NCBI GenBank assembly: GCA_023436145.1
Contig: JAEZKP010000025.1
Location: forward strand, 1 to 64,000
Direction: 5' to 3'
From: Fibrobacterota bacterium
GTDB lineage: Bacteria > Fibrobacterota > Chitinivibrionia > Chitinivibrionales > Chitinispirillaceae
Length of the DNA: 64,000 nucleotides
A program made the translations under genes and the position numbers. This document shows positions 19,201-27,539 of the stretch, piece after piece. Within the stretch, counting starts at the first letter, position 1, and each line of letters starts with the position of its first letter. The notes beneath the pieces are model-generated. The model had not been told where the DNA came from and did not search any database. It saw only the letters and a list, made by a program, of their open reading frames with translations.

Positions 19201-19345
19201 GGCATTATCCGATTCCAACACAGATGCGCCTTTTGCCATAACAGCCATTGGTGGAATAGCCGCTTCTACTTTTATGACTCTTTTTGTTATACCAGCAATG
19301 TATATGTTTACCGGAGGCAAAAATCCTCTGAGGAATGTTCAGTAG
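16298..19345 (+). CDS. RND-family efflux pump, inner-membrane transporter
   Basis: A 1015-residue AcrB/MexB-like protein, usual family length. It opens VSVQRPVAMIMFILTLVIFGV and has GAGPEEIETSVIKPIEEQL (porter domain) and the expected two blocks of hydrophobic segments, with QDRAKFIRDTVKG before the first and MILAIILTFMVLAACIESIF in the second. It exports substrates using the proton gradient. The class resembles the multidrug HAE1 group rather than metal pumps, but I could not check the proton-relay residues in detail. Its 3' end overlaps the convergent dihydrouridine synthase gene by 38 bases. Confidence 0.95.
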   Translation: MFLTKVSVQRPVAMIMFILTLVIFGVIAFLNLPVDLTPEIELPYVTVQTIYMGAGPEEIETSVIKPIEEQLSTVNNVKNITSFTSEGIGYVILEFNMGVDPDIAAIDVKDKIDAILFELPRDLQKPIISKFDINNQPILDLALTGPQSAEKLRLIAEKNIKERLVKISGVAQISITGGRQREIQVNLKKHRLDALNLTVETIAAIIASQTANIPGGHISGDRKEYTVRVQGQFENIDQIRNIGIPVANTGAAVVPLYTIADVVDTYKEVRELARFNSQSSVGLSIYKRSDANIVNVSSSILEMMDKINSEMTDGTVLNVAQDRAKFIRDTVKGMYINILLGMGLTAAMLLLFLGDIRVTVIAALTIPSSIIITFIFLQILGFTQNMMTLMALAISVGTLVTNSIIVLENIVRHRDSGMPVREAAVVGADEVATAVLASVLTNIAVFLPMANMQGITGQFFKSLGLTIVAATATSLFLSFTMAPMMASLMLKNKIVGDGSGKGGLERIFDSLGDTYIILLRWNIKFRFLTVFLTFVLLVLTIALVAPKLGLEFFPQGDEGIISIDIEMPSGTSITETDRVLANIEKRISSIPELESVYSSLGGGGTNTGVNFAGLILRLKDSDKRNRTTREIAGVIRPMLSDIPDAIIAVKEMNSMGGGGDESDISIEITGDQMSEILRLADTVKSLAQGVSGLVDFKLTWKEAKPEIKFIPNRQILNEYGMNVMTMGLNIRNSLTGNESIVFREQNDEHTIRVQYAPEDRNTIDAIENISIGTQKGNVPVKVLAEVKQEGGAANINRKNRQRMVSVMANVSRGAAGTKAAELKSLTDKIVVPPGYSIHYGGQQEMMNESNRTLFFTMILAIILTFMVLAACIESIFQPLLIMITIPLGFIGVIWALFLTGHTISMISLMSTIMLIGVVVNNAILLIDYAHKRQKEGASKLDSIVEACKVKFSAILMMNLAIVLALLPQALSDSNTDAPFAITAIGGIAASTFMTLFVIPAMYMFTGGKNPLRNVQ

Positions 19346-20282
19346 ACTGGTTTTCAAAAAGCCTGTTTATGAGTTCATTATAATTCTTCAGGCTGGATGT
19401 TTTCTGTATCTTCTTTAAAACGTGTTTACTATCTGCCAGCGAAAATGCCATGTAAGTCCAGAGACCTTTCATTTTCCCTAAAAGATGTGACGGTCCGGAT
19501 AACAATTGACTGCTCTTCTCGTAGATTTCATCATGAAAACTCTTAAGAGTACTGACATTGTGTTCCGAGTTTTCACCTCGAAGGGCACCCAATAAAAACG
19601 GATTAAATAAAACCCCTCTTCCCAGCATCCAATGATTGATTTGAGGAAACCGGTTTTTTTTACAAATAAAATCATCGGAAGTGAATATGTCACCATTATA
19701 TATTACCTGGTGTTTGCATTGTGAAAGGCATCTCTGAAATGCATCCAGGTTTACCGAACCCTTATACATCTGCGTAGCGGTTCTGGGATGAATGATTACA
19801 TCTGATAATGGATAATCATTGAGCAGGGGGATAATCTTCTCACTCTCAGTATCACACTCCAGTCCCAGTCGGATTTTAACCGAAAATGAGCAGCTTTGAA
19901 ATGGTAATTGATCCAGAATCGATTTTATCAAATCCGGGTGAGGAAGGAGTCCTGAGCCCCGTTTTTTTTTGGTTACCGGGATATGTGGACAGCCCAGATT
20001 AAGATTTATTTTTGAGTATCCCAGGTCACACATCTTGCCGGCCAGAAGTCTAATCTCCAGCGGTTTATTACCTATTATCTGGGGGATAAGTCTTTTAGTG
20101 TCATTTTGGCAGGGGTCGATATCACGAAGTATGCATGGATTTATGAATTCAGCTTTTACCGTCGGAATAAAAGGGGCTATCTGGAAGTCGAACTTTCCGA
20201 AATGTTTCTCGAAGCTGTTTCTGAATATATAGTCGGTAATTCCGCGTATCGGAGCCAGATAGAAAATATTAGATATAGTCAT
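19308..20282 (-). CDS. tRNA-dihydrouridine synthase family protein
   Basis: A 324-residue FMN-dependent TIM-barrel enzyme. The opening FYLAPIRGITDYIFRNSFEKHF is the Dus start (APMxGxTD). The active-site segment is INLNLGCPHIPVTKKKRGSG, where the Cys of GCP is the catalytic acid. IIHPRTATQMYKG matches the family HxRT(x)xxxxG region and HWMLGRGVLFNPFL the phosphate-binding GRG. It reduces specific uridines in tRNA. The sequence is divergent from DusA, DusB and DusC, so I assign no subgroup. It shares its last 38 bases with the end of the RND pump gene on the opposite strand. Confidence 0.88.
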   Translation of the reverse strand: MTISNIFYLAPIRGITDYIFRNSFEKHFGKFDFQIAPFIPTVKAEFINPCILRDIDPCQNDTKRLIPQIIGNKPLEIRLLAGKMCDLGYSKINLNLGCPHIPVTKKKRGSGLLPHPDLIKSILDQLPFQSCSFSVKIRLGLECDTESEKIIPLLNDYPLSDVIIHPRTATQMYKGSVNLDAFQRCLSQCKHQVIYNGDIFTSDDFICKKNRFPQINHWMLGRGVLFNPFLLGALRGENSEHNVSTLKSFHDEIYEKSSQLLSGPSHLLGKMKGLWTYMAFSLADSKHVLKKIQKTSSLKNYNELINRLFENQSTEHSSEDFCLR

Positions 20283-20442
20283 GGTACTCGCTTGTGATAT
20301 TTACGCAGCTAAATATAATACCTGACTATAAAAGTTGAGAAGAGGTGTGAAGTGTGGAGCTGAATTCTTGGCGTCTGTTACTGTGAAAAGACAGGGGCAG
20401 AAGTTATTTTAATTCAGAAAAAGAATTACAGGGAAAGGAATA

Positions 20443-21567
20443 TTGAAGAACTGCAGCTTTATGGGTATAAAAATACTAATCATTAACTGGCGCGATATTA
20501 GGAATCCTGAAGCAGGTGGTGCAGAGATGTACTATCATGAGATTTTCAGACGAATTGTTTCCAAGGGATATGAAGTTACTGTGTTTGCCCATTCATTTGA
20601 GGGTGCTCCATCATGTGAGATTGTGGATGGAATTAGAGTAATTAGAAAGGGAAACAAGTTTTTATTCAATTTTGCTGCGGTTGGCTTCTTATTAAGAAAT
20701 CAGGATCAATATGATTTAATCATAGAGGATATCAATAAGATTCCATTTTTCACACCACTCTATGTGCATCGTTTGAGAATGCATATGGTGATGCATTTTT
20801 TCCGGGAATCAATATTCCGGGAGACCAACTTTCTATTTGCGTCATATGTTTATTTTATGGAAAGTATGGTTTCAGTTTTTTACAGGAAGGAAAGAATGGT
20901 AGCTATTTCAGAGAGCACCAGTGAAGATATCCAGAAACTTGGGATCAGCAAGGAAAAAATTTCCATAGTGGAACCAGGAATTGATATCTCATATTTTTAT
21001 CCATCACAGCCTAAATCCAGACCTCCATTGTTGGTTTACATCGGCAGGTTGATGAAGTATAAGAATGTTCAGTTTATAATCAAAGCTCTTCCGGAGCTTA
21101 GAAAAAGAGTTGCGGGAGTTACTCTGGAAATCGGAGGTTGGGGAGATTATATAGATGAGTTGAGGAAAATTGCGGTGGAGAACGGGGTTGCAGATGCAGT
21201 TGTCTTTTCCGGGCGGATAAGTGAAGAGTATAAAAGGGATCTGTTAAGCAAAGCTTCGATATTTGTTAATCCATCAGCAAAAGAGGGATGGGGGATAAAC
21301 AATATAGAGGCTAATCTTTGTGGCACTATTTCTCTTTCCAGTAATGTGGCAGGATTGCGGGATTCTGTGCAGGACGGAGTTACCGGTTTGCTTTACGAAC
21401 CTGATAATGTTCATGATTTCTGCGAAAAAGCGGTGTCCGTGCTTCTGGATCCTGCAAGGCGTGAGATTCTGGAGAAAAATGCTCTTCAGAGGGCAAGGGA
21501 GTTGAGCTGGGATAAGATCAGTGATAAGATGGAAAAGCTTATAAGACCACTACAAACGACTTCTTAA
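20443..21567 (+). CDS. Glycosyltransferase family 4
   Basis: A 374-residue GT-B fold enzyme. The N-terminal domain has the GT4 loop (RNPEAGGAEMYYHEIFRR) and the C-terminal domain VYIGRLMKYKNVQFIIKAL, LEIGGWGDYIDEL and PSAKEGWGINNIEANLCG, a variant of the E-x7-E donor-binding motif. It transfers a sugar from a nucleotide donor to an unknown acceptor, probably in cell-envelope or exopolysaccharide synthesis. The start is TTG at 20443 with GGGAAAGGAA just upstream; an ATG at 20461 is also possible. The last 18 bases overlap the convergent Nudix gene. Confidence 0.88.
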   Translation: MKNCSFMGIKILIINWRDIRNPEAGGAEMYYHEIFRRIVSKGYEVTVFAHSFEGAPSCEIVDGIRVIRKGNKFLFNFAAVGFLLRNQDQYDLIIEDINKIPFFTPLYVHRLRMHMVMHFFRESIFRETNFLFASYVYFMESMVSVFYRKERMVAISESTSEDIQKLGISKEKISIVEPGIDISYFYPSQPKSRPPLLVYIGRLMKYKNVQFIIKALPELRKRVAGVTLEIGGWGDYIDELRKIAVENGVADAVVFSGRISEEYKRDLLSKASIFVNPSAKEGWGINNIEANLCGTISLSSNVAGLRDSVQDGVTGLLYEPDNVHDFCEKAVSVLLDPARREILEKNALQRARELSWDKISDKMEKLIRPLQTTS

Positions 21568-22068
21568 AAGAGAAAATACTGCTTTAGTGGAATCAAAAGC
21601 CAACATGTCCAGGGGAACCGAGTTTATGTCTTGTGCCCATACAATCTCCTCGATTTCATCATTGGGCAAAATTGATTGTCTTTCGTCATAGTGACATGTA
21701 AAGAATGCATCTGATGTATGATAAACAACATTTTCATACCTGTAGATATTGGGAAATGAAGCTACATACTGCCAATCGGTAATTTCAATATTCAATTCTT
21801 CACGGATTTCTCTTTTCAGTGCAGATTCCAGCTGTTCGCCATAATTGACAAATCCTCCAGGGACATCGAATAGCCCTTTTCCTGGCTTTTGAGCTCTTCT
21901 GATAAGTAAGATTCCCCTGGTGGAGAAGAGAATTCCACCGGATGCAGAGGCAGTATTGTGAAAATAGATAAATCCGCACTCTTTGCATTTTAATCCATTC
22001 TCATGAAAAGTTTCCAGTGTTTCTCTGGCACATCTGGGACAATAGATAAAACCGGTATATTTTAACAT
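21550..22068 (-). CDS. Nudix hydrolase with N-terminal zinc ribbon
   Basis: A 172-residue protein. Two CxxC pairs (CPRC at ~10 and CKEC at ~28) form a zinc ribbon as in NudC-like and ADP-ribose pyrophosphatase-like proteins. The Nudix box is GGFVNYGEQLESALKREI followed by REELNIE, with all key Glu residues present. It hydrolyses a nucleoside diphosphate linked to another group; the zinc ribbon suggests a NAD- or nucleotide-sugar-like substrate, but this is inference. Length is normal. It is convergent with the glycosyltransferase gene. Confidence 0.88.
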   Translation of the reverse strand: MLKYTGFIYCPRCARETLETFHENGLKCKECGFIYFHNTASASGGILFSTRGILLIRRAQKPGKGLFDVPGGFVNYGEQLESALKREIREELNIEITDWQYVASFPNIYRYENVVYHTSDAFFTCHYDERQSILPNDEIEEIVWAQDINSVPLDMLAFDSTKAVFSLLRSRL

Positions 22069-22113
22069 TCTGATAAACTTTTTAGAAATTTTAACTGCTG
22101 ACCTGGTCGTGAA

Positions 22114-23733
22114 TCACCAGAAATTACCCTTAAGACCGGCATATATTGCGGGACCAATCAGATTTCCTCTGGGGTGTTCCCGCAACCTTTGTGTTTTGAA
22201 GATTCTTACCGGCCCGGCATCCACAAACAGTGTGGCATTTTTGGTAAACCGGTGAATAAAAGGAACTATGAATGGTACATTCAAATGGAAATATAGTGAT
22301 GTTTGCATTGGAGATGTGAATGTCTCTATCAGACCGGTATTTCCGGACAGGTAATTCAGATATGAACTGTCTCTATAGTGAAAACTGACTGAGGCAGAAA
22401 TCAAATTGCTGTCCTTAGGCAGGAAGGACAGGTTGATATCCAGCATTTTCTGGATTGAGAACCTGCGGACTGTGTTGCCCAGCGGAATCGATATAGTAGG
22501 ACGGAAGTCCAGGTAAAGAGACCTGAAATTCAACCTGCCATTACCATTTAAACCGAAAACAGTCTCCCCGTATTTATAAATGACCTGGTTAATCACTGCG
22601 GAATCATCATAATTAGTGAACGACTCCCAGACAGGTTTATCGTTATACTGGAGCCAGGTATTCACAGAGACTGGAATCAGAAGGGTGTCTTTATAGGTTA
22701 TCGAACTGTAGAGATTGATCTGATTTGTGGAGATGGGGTTATAGGTGACCGGGAGTTTGATTTCAGTAAAGATGTAGTGTCTTGATTTGGGAATGAATGT
22801 CCTGGCCACCGAAAGAGAGCAGTTGATATTTGGAGTTGGATTTAATGAACCATTTCCCCATAAAGAGAAATTGTTGTTATTGAAAATTGAAGCCATTAAA
22901 TTCCAATTAAATATTGTGCCATCATGTAGGAGACTGGCACTGAAGACTGCTCCGGGGTCAAGTGTGGGATCGAATCTGGCTTCCAGTGCGGTGCTAAGGG
23001 AAGCTGAGAGCTTGAATGCTAATTTACTTGTAAAAAGCAGATCGGTAAAATCGGCTGGATTTATATGATCATAATACTCAGAATATTTATTTATAGTCCA
23101 GTTGGAATAAAGAGTGAATCCTTTTTTGGAATAACTGACCATGGGATTTATCGAATAACCGTAAGTGAGGACCGGGGAGAAAAAATAAGGAGTAGCATTC
23201 CATCTTCGGTACCAGTTATAACTGGTTTGCACAAGCAGATCGTTTTGCTGATAGCGCACTGCAGCCAGATGTTCATGGCGTAAACCGTCTTCATAGTACT
23301 TCATTTGTTTGCCGGTAGTTATCGCATAATTTGTCCATAATGAATCAAACCGGTCGGAGTATTCATCAGTGTAAAGATATTTGTAGTTAAATGACAGAGG
23401 TATTTGAGGTGTTGAAAAAAGGGCAGAAAATGAGGTTCTGTGATCTCTATTTGGGTAATTGGCCCTCTTACTCAATCTATTCAACATTGCTTCACCCGTC
23501 TCTGCGCCTATATCACCGGAAATGGAGAGCAGGTAGTTCTGGTGAGTGGGTACATCTAAAAAAGTGTCATTCGGAGAACCGGAGATAATGGAGAGATTGG
23601 AGTTGGGAAGAATACTGGTGGGGGACAGTATAAATGAGTTAAACTTGTCCAGTCGCACTGAAAACGTGTCGGGCTGGGAAAGCAGAACTGCAGGTAACAG
23701 CAGTATTATCAATAATCTGGCAGTTGATCTCAT
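22114..23733 (-). CDS. Probable outer-membrane beta-barrel protein, 539 residues
   Basis: It has a signal peptide (LLIILLLPAVLLSQ) followed by alternating polar/aromatic short strands typical of outer-membrane barrels (e.g. TSYNWYRRWNATPYFF, YSKKGFTLYSNWTINKYSEY, VSFHYRDSSYLNYLSG). Tyr, Asn and Ser are abundant. The last residue is W, an aromatic C-terminus like those used as a Bam recognition signal. I do not recognise a named family. Its ATG overlaps the stop of the preceding envelope gene (ATGA), so the two are translated together. Confidence 0.65.
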   Translation of the reverse strand: MRSTARLLIILLLPAVLLSQPDTFSVRLDKFNSFILSPTSILPNSNLSIISGSPNDTFLDVPTHQNYLLSISGDIGAETGEAMLNRLSKRANYPNRDHRTSFSALFSTPQIPLSFNYKYLYTDEYSDRFDSLWTNYAITTGKQMKYYEDGLRHEHLAAVRYQQNDLLVQTSYNWYRRWNATPYFFSPVLTYGYSINPMVSYSKKGFTLYSNWTINKYSEYYDHINPADFTDLLFTSKLAFKLSASLSTALEARFDPTLDPGAVFSASLLHDGTIFNWNLMASIFNNNNFSLWGNGSLNPTPNINCSLSVARTFIPKSRHYIFTEIKLPVTYNPISTNQINLYSSITYKDTLLIPVSVNTWLQYNDKPVWESFTNYDDSAVINQVIYKYGETVFGLNGNGRLNFRSLYLDFRPTISIPLGNTVRRFSIQKMLDINLSFLPKDSNLISASVSFHYRDSSYLNYLSGNTGLIETFTSPMQTSLYFHLNVPFIVPFIHRFTKNATLFVDAGPVRIFKTQRLREHPRGNLIGPAIYAGLKGNFW

Positions 23734-24332
23734 AAGTAAAATGTATAACCTGTATTGATAGTGATAAGGAAAAGATCGAAGGGATCAGGATGTGAAAATG
23801 TTTTTTCGATTATTACTGGAATTCCGAAGAAAAAATTCCCGAACACTAATCTTGGTTCTATACCTGCCCGCAATCCGTATTCATTTTCCACATCGGCAAA
23901 AGAGATTCGGTCAGTTTTAAAAAGTGCATCAAAAACATTGAATTCGCTCATCATGGTGTTGGTGATGCTTATTTGGGGTACTATCTTCAACCATTTTAAG
24001 GGGGTATTAATGTTGTAAAGAAATCCAAAGTGAATGTGCAACAGAGAAGCAGAGCTGTTGTTCAGTTTGTTTAACACAAGTCCGGTCTCGAAAGCTGCTT
24101 CACAGTGTAAGCTATTCATTTTAGAGGGGAATTCAAATTTCAGTCCTGCAGAATTGTAGCTTTTCCAATCATTAGCTGAATGCCTGATCGGGTTACGTAC
24201 AGAGGCTGAAAGTGCTGGCCTGATAAAAACTTCAGACTGAGACTTAAGCGGTGTATCAGCATTGGAAGAGACGAGCGTGGAAATAGTAATTATAAGGCAT
24301 CTGATAGAAACTGGGATTGAGATTCTTTTCAT
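23730..24332 (-). CDS. Probable envelope protein, 200 residues
   Basis: It has a signal-peptide-like N-terminus (ISIPVSIRCLIITISTLVSS then NADTPLKSQ) and beta-rich segments such as LRAGIEPRLVFGNFFFGIPV. It ends TINTGYTFYL, with an aromatic near the last position, as in beta-barrel proteins. I prefer the ATG at 24332 over a TTG three codons upstream; neither has a clear ribosome-binding site. It overlaps the 539-residue barrel gene by four bases. Related function, for example two subunits of one surface system, is inferred from the overlap. The family is unknown to me. Confidence 0.55.
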   Translation of the reverse strand: MKRISIPVSIRCLIITISTLVSSNADTPLKSQSEVFIRPALSASVRNPIRHSANDWKSYNSAGLKFEFPSKMNSLHCEAAFETGLVLNKLNNSSASLLHIHFGFLYNINTPLKWLKIVPQISITNTMMSEFNVFDALFKTDRISFADVENEYGLRAGIEPRLVFGNFFFGIPVIIEKTFSHPDPFDLFLITINTGYTFYL

Positions 24333-24527
24333 GGTGATCAAATTTTCACAAGTACAAGTTCAGGTTTGGTAGTGAAATCAATTCTTTTAAAATAACTATT
24401 TGCGCAATAGGGAATTCTACGATTTTATAGTATCAGAGACCATCATTTCGAAATTGCTTACTCATTTACTGCTGAAATGGTCTGTTTTTTGATAGCCCAT
24501 TATATCTACCACCACCGGGAGAATCTG

Positions 24528-25394
24528 ATGGAAAGAGTGCATATCGGACAGAAGCTTAATTTGGAGGATATAATCAGATCCGACTGGCAGAAAAAATACG
24601 CTGAGCCTTCACTGCTGGGATCAATGCTTAAAGAGTGCGGAGTGGCTTTTGTGGAATTTACAATCAGTGCAGAAACAGATGTATCGGTGGTCTGCAATCT
24701 GGCTGGTGTGTTTGCTGATGCCGGTTTGTTTGTTTCACTTGATTTTCAAAGCAACAGATTTTCTCCTGAAATTTTCAATCCGGAGAGCAATTCATACTTT
24801 ATAGAGTGGCTTCGTACTGCACAATCTGTGGGTAATATCACAAAAGTCCCGGTCCCCTGCGTATTTCATTGCGGTTTGGGAAGCAGTGTGGTTCAAAAAA
24901 GACACCAGGAGGTTTTAAGCATAAGCAGGGACTTCTTCTTTTGGCTTGACAAAATGACACTCGAGGGATTTGGTAATGTGGTTGGTCTTTGTGAGGCTGG
25001 TAGTTTCTGTGCCGAAAATAAGAAACAGCAGGAAAACTGGGGATGTTGCCTGAGAGTTATTGAGGGAACCAATCTGGGGATCTGCTGGGATTTCGGGCAT
25101 AGATGCTTATCTTCCACAGGGAGAGCAGATATGGGGTTTCCTGGTGAAAATTTCCTGGCTATTGTTAATCATGTGCATGCTTATGATGCACAGGTTAGTG
25201 ATTCCGGAACGGTTGAGGTTATACCTCTGGCAGACGGGATGATCCCCTGGAGAGAGTATTGTTCGCTGCTGGCGAGGCACGATTATGACAGTACTGTTCT
25301 ACTCAAAGTAAATCCAGAATACTATAGCGGTCTTCGTACTTTTTTGCAGGGAGTTACCGATGGAGTAAACAAATTGAGGATATTTTTTAGTTGA
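24528..25394 (+). CDS. Sugar-phosphate isomerase/epimerase-like TIM-barrel protein
   Basis: About 288 residues from the chosen ATG (MERVHIGQKLNL), which has GGGAGA upstream at normal spacing; the open frame extends to an ATG at 24477 without such a site. Features of the xylose isomerase-like/AP endonuclease 2 barrel include the strand GLCEAGSF with its Glu, LGICWDFGHRC (metal-binding Asp and His), and VNHVHAYDAQ (His), followed by PLADGMIPWREYCSLL. These are the expected metal ligands of the superfamily. Substrate is unknown. It sits alone between convergent envelope and small hypothetical genes. Confidence 0.72.
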   Translation: MERVHIGQKLNLEDIIRSDWQKKYAEPSLLGSMLKECGVAFVEFTISAETDVSVVCNLAGVFADAGLFVSLDFQSNRFSPEIFNPESNSYFIEWLRTAQSVGNITKVPVPCVFHCGLGSSVVQKRHQEVLSISRDFFFWLDKMTLEGFGNVVGLCEAGSFCAENKKQQENWGCCLRVIEGTNLGICWDFGHRCLSSTGRADMGFPGENFLAIVNHVHAYDAQVSDSGTVEVIPLADGMIPWREYCSLLARHDYDSTVLLKVNPEYYSGLRTFLQGVTDGVNKLRIFFS

Positions 25395-25397
25395 GAG

Positions 25398-25838
25398 TCA
25401 CTTTCGGGCGGAAAGTTTTTCAAGCCGGTGTTTTCCATATTTCAGTTTCAGATCATGTAAATGATAGGTATCGGAATCAGGACGCAATCCGGCGTTAAAA
25501 AGAGTGTCCATCATTTCCAGTTGTTTTACATTCTCCTGCAGCTTTTTTATATCTGGGGTAAAGACTTCATAAAGGCTTTTTCTGATATGCTGATCAGATT
25601 CTGCTTTGTTAATCATTCTGATGCCATAAGGTCCCAGAAGCTGTTTAAATTCAAAAGAATGCTGTTTGAAATATTTATCGGTCTTTAAGTTATTGTATTT
25701 GCTTTCCACCAGCGCCCAGATAATTCTCAATAGAATGGAACCGCCAAGCCATCCCCACCAGGAGTTGAGAAGCGTGAGAAAAATAAGTGCTCCGCCGGCA
25801 ACAGATAAATAAAAGCGGTAAAAACGGAGTAAAAACAT
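25398..25838 (-). CDS. Hypothetical membrane protein, 146 residues
   Basis: Two hydrophobic segments near the N-terminus (YLSVAGGALIFLTLLNSWWGWLG region and the following SILLRIIWALVE) and a soluble, charged, helical remainder ending in a Lys/Arg-rich tail. No family recognised. It is the last of three consecutive minus-strand small genes (4-26 bases apart) between the TIM-barrel gene and greA, which may form one operon. Convergent with the TIM-barrel gene only four bases away. Confidence 0.55.
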   Translation of the reverse strand: MFLLRFYRFYLSVAGGALIFLTLLNSWWGWLGGSILLRIIWALVESKYNNLKTDKYFKQHSFEFKQLLGPYGIRMINKAESDQHIRKSLYEVFTPDIKKLQENVKQLEMMDTLFNAGLRPDSDTYHLHDLKLKYGKHRLEKLSARK

Positions 25839-25842
25839 AGCT

Positions 25843-26124
25843 TTACTTACTCCTTAGCAGGCTTTTTATTGTTTGGGCTATCAGATTGGCTGCCTTATCA
25901 CTCAATTGCACCTTTTTTTTACTTTTATTTAATAACTGGGTTTTCGGAGGTATTTGTTCTGAACCGGGAGTTGCTTCTCCGGTTGTTGGCAGAGTGTTTT
26001 TTTGAAGTCTGGCTTTCTGTGCCATCATTGCCATAACTTCATCTTTAAGGCAGCTTTTTTTATAGGGATTTTTCTCTTTTCTTCTGTATCCATCGGGTGT
26101 TGGATAAAGCGGTTTTTCGTACAT
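25843..26124 (-). CDS. Small hypothetical protein, 93 residues
   Basis: A basic, Lys/Gln-rich, probably partly disordered protein (YPTPDGYRRKEKNPYKKS at the start, AANLIAQTIKSLLRS at the end). No membrane segment or cysteine motif. It sits between two other small minus-strand genes with gaps of 4 and 26 bases. The ribosome-binding site is weak. I accept it mainly because of its place in the row. Confidence 0.45.
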   Translation of the reverse strand: MYEKPLYPTPDGYRRKEKNPYKKSCLKDEVMAMMAQKARLQKNTLPTTGEATPGSEQIPPKTQLLNKSKKKVQLSDKAANLIAQTIKSLLRSK

Positions 26125-26150
26125 GGTGACTCTTTTCGGAAAACGATGTT

Positions 26151-26663
26151 TTAGATTCGGAATTCCCGGTCAAGGATTTCTGAGAGAAATCTATCGATGG
26201 AGACCGGATAATATTGAAATTTTGGACCGAATATGAGTCCTGTGGAGGTGTTCTCCTGCTGAAGCAGCCGATCATGAACCCTTTCAAGATGTTCCTGCGG
26301 CTTATCTTCATAATTAGTTATTTTAAAATATTCGTTTTGTATCTTTAAATTTTTATTTTTTGCATAACCAAAAGAGAAAAGTCGGCCTACAATGGTTTGA
26401 TCAAAAGTTTCCGGATCAAAGACATCTCCGAAGGTCTCATTAAGGGTGGTTGGGGAGATAATAAATTTCGGAGACACATTGATTTTGCCGTTTATTTCAA
26501 CTGTTTGGGAATTGTCATGCTCAGAGGGAGCAATAAGAATATAGGGTAATTGATGATAACCGCTGATTATACCGGTAATAGGTTTGCGAAGTATACTGGT
26601 TTGGTTGAATACTTCCTGTAATATTTCATTTCTGCTGTAGTTAAACATAGGTTGTCCAAACAT
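26151..26663 (-). CDS. Hypothetical protein, about 170 residues
   Basis: Cytoplasmic-looking protein starting MFGQPMFNYSRNEILQEVF, with a beta-rich middle (INGKINVSPKFIISP) and an acidic helical end (DRFLSEILDREF). Middle residues LPYILIAP and EEH-type charged stretches look like a small regulatory or binding fold, but I do not recognise it. The open frame extends eight codons further upstream to an ATG at 26687; no start has a clear ribosome-binding site. It is the first of three small genes in a row. Confidence 0.45.
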   Translation of the reverse strand: MFGQPMFNYSRNEILQEVFNQTSILRKPITGIISGYHQLPYILIAPSEHDNSQTVEINGKINVSPKFIISPTTLNETFGDVFDPETFDQTIVGRLFSFGYAKNKNLKIQNEYFKITNYEDKPQEHLERVHDRLLQQENTSTGLIFGPKFQYYPVSIDRFLSEILDREFRI

Positions 26664-26875
26664 AATTATTGTTACGTTTAAAAACAAACAAAATTGTGCA
26701 AAGTTTGAGTATTGCGGAGTATCTGAGATTTGGGAATTGGGTATAAAGTAAACTTGGAAAGGAAATGGGCAGGTGAGAGCCAGAAAAAAGAGGCAGATTA
26801 ATATTGTATTTCTTGTATGCTCAATTTTCTTGCATCCGGCTCAACCACCATCGCATTACCCCGTTATAGCAGCTT

Positions 26876-27346
26876 TTATCTGCTGATTTTAAGTACTTTA
26901 TATTTTAAGATACCCCTTGGGACTTTAGCTTCGATTAAATCTCCCACCTGATGACCCAGCATTGCTTTGGCTACAGGTGAATTGACAGAGATTTTTCCCT
27001 GAGAGGGGTCGGCTTCTTCAGAACCGGTGAGTTCAAACTCCACTTCCTCCTCGAAATCGATATCGTAAAGAGTAACCTTGGAACCGATGAATATCTTATC
27101 GGTGGAGATATTTTCGGTGCTGAAGATTTCGGCAGTGGAGATTTTCTGCTCCAGTTCTCTTATACGGATTTCATTGAGCGCCAGAGCGTGTTTGGCTGCT
27201 TCGTACTCTGCGTTTTCTCTTAAATCGCCATGAGAGCGGGCCAGATCCAGCTGTGCGGCGATTTCTCTGCGTTTGGTGGTTTTAAGGTATTCCAGATCCG
27301 ATAGGAGCTTATTATATCCTTCTCTGGTAAGATATGTTTTTTCCAT
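26876..27346 (-). CDS. greA: Transcription elongation factor GreA
   Basis: A 156-residue protein of normal length. The N-terminal coiled coil carries the signature LTREGYNKLLSDLEYLKTTK and ARSHGDLRENAEYEAAKHA (acidic tip D and E). The C-terminal FKBP-like domain ends SPVAKAMLGHQVGDLIEAKV and PRGILKYKVLKI. It rescues backtracked RNA polymerase by stimulating transcript cleavage. A GGAGG element precedes the ATG with rather wide spacing. Single gene, divergent from the DUF3047 operon. Confidence 0.97.
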   Translation of the reverse strand: MEKTYLTREGYNKLLSDLEYLKTTKRREIAAQLDLARSHGDLRENAEYEAAKHALALNEIRIRELEQKISTAEIFSTENISTDKIFIGSKVTLYDIDFEEEVEFELTGSEEADPSQGKISVNSPVAKAMLGHQVGDLIEAKVPRGILKYKVLKISR

Positions 27347-27539
27347 TAATAAAAAGCCTCCGCTTGATCAGGTGAACTGATCTGAGTTTCGTAGAAAAAA
27401 GGTATTACGGGTTAGTATAGTCTCAAATTTACATTAATTTTTTGATCAGGGGAAGTGGCAATTGGAATTAGTTGAAGGAAGGGGGAGCTGGCATGGTTCT
27501 TGCTTTTCCTTAGTAAAGTAAATAAAGCTGGAGGGTAGA

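Noticed and set aside
19308..21567. Frameshift or assembly error at overlapping convergent gene ends (19308-19345 and 21550-21567)
   Set aside because: Both pairs keep full family-length proteins; short convergent overlaps are normal in compact genomes.
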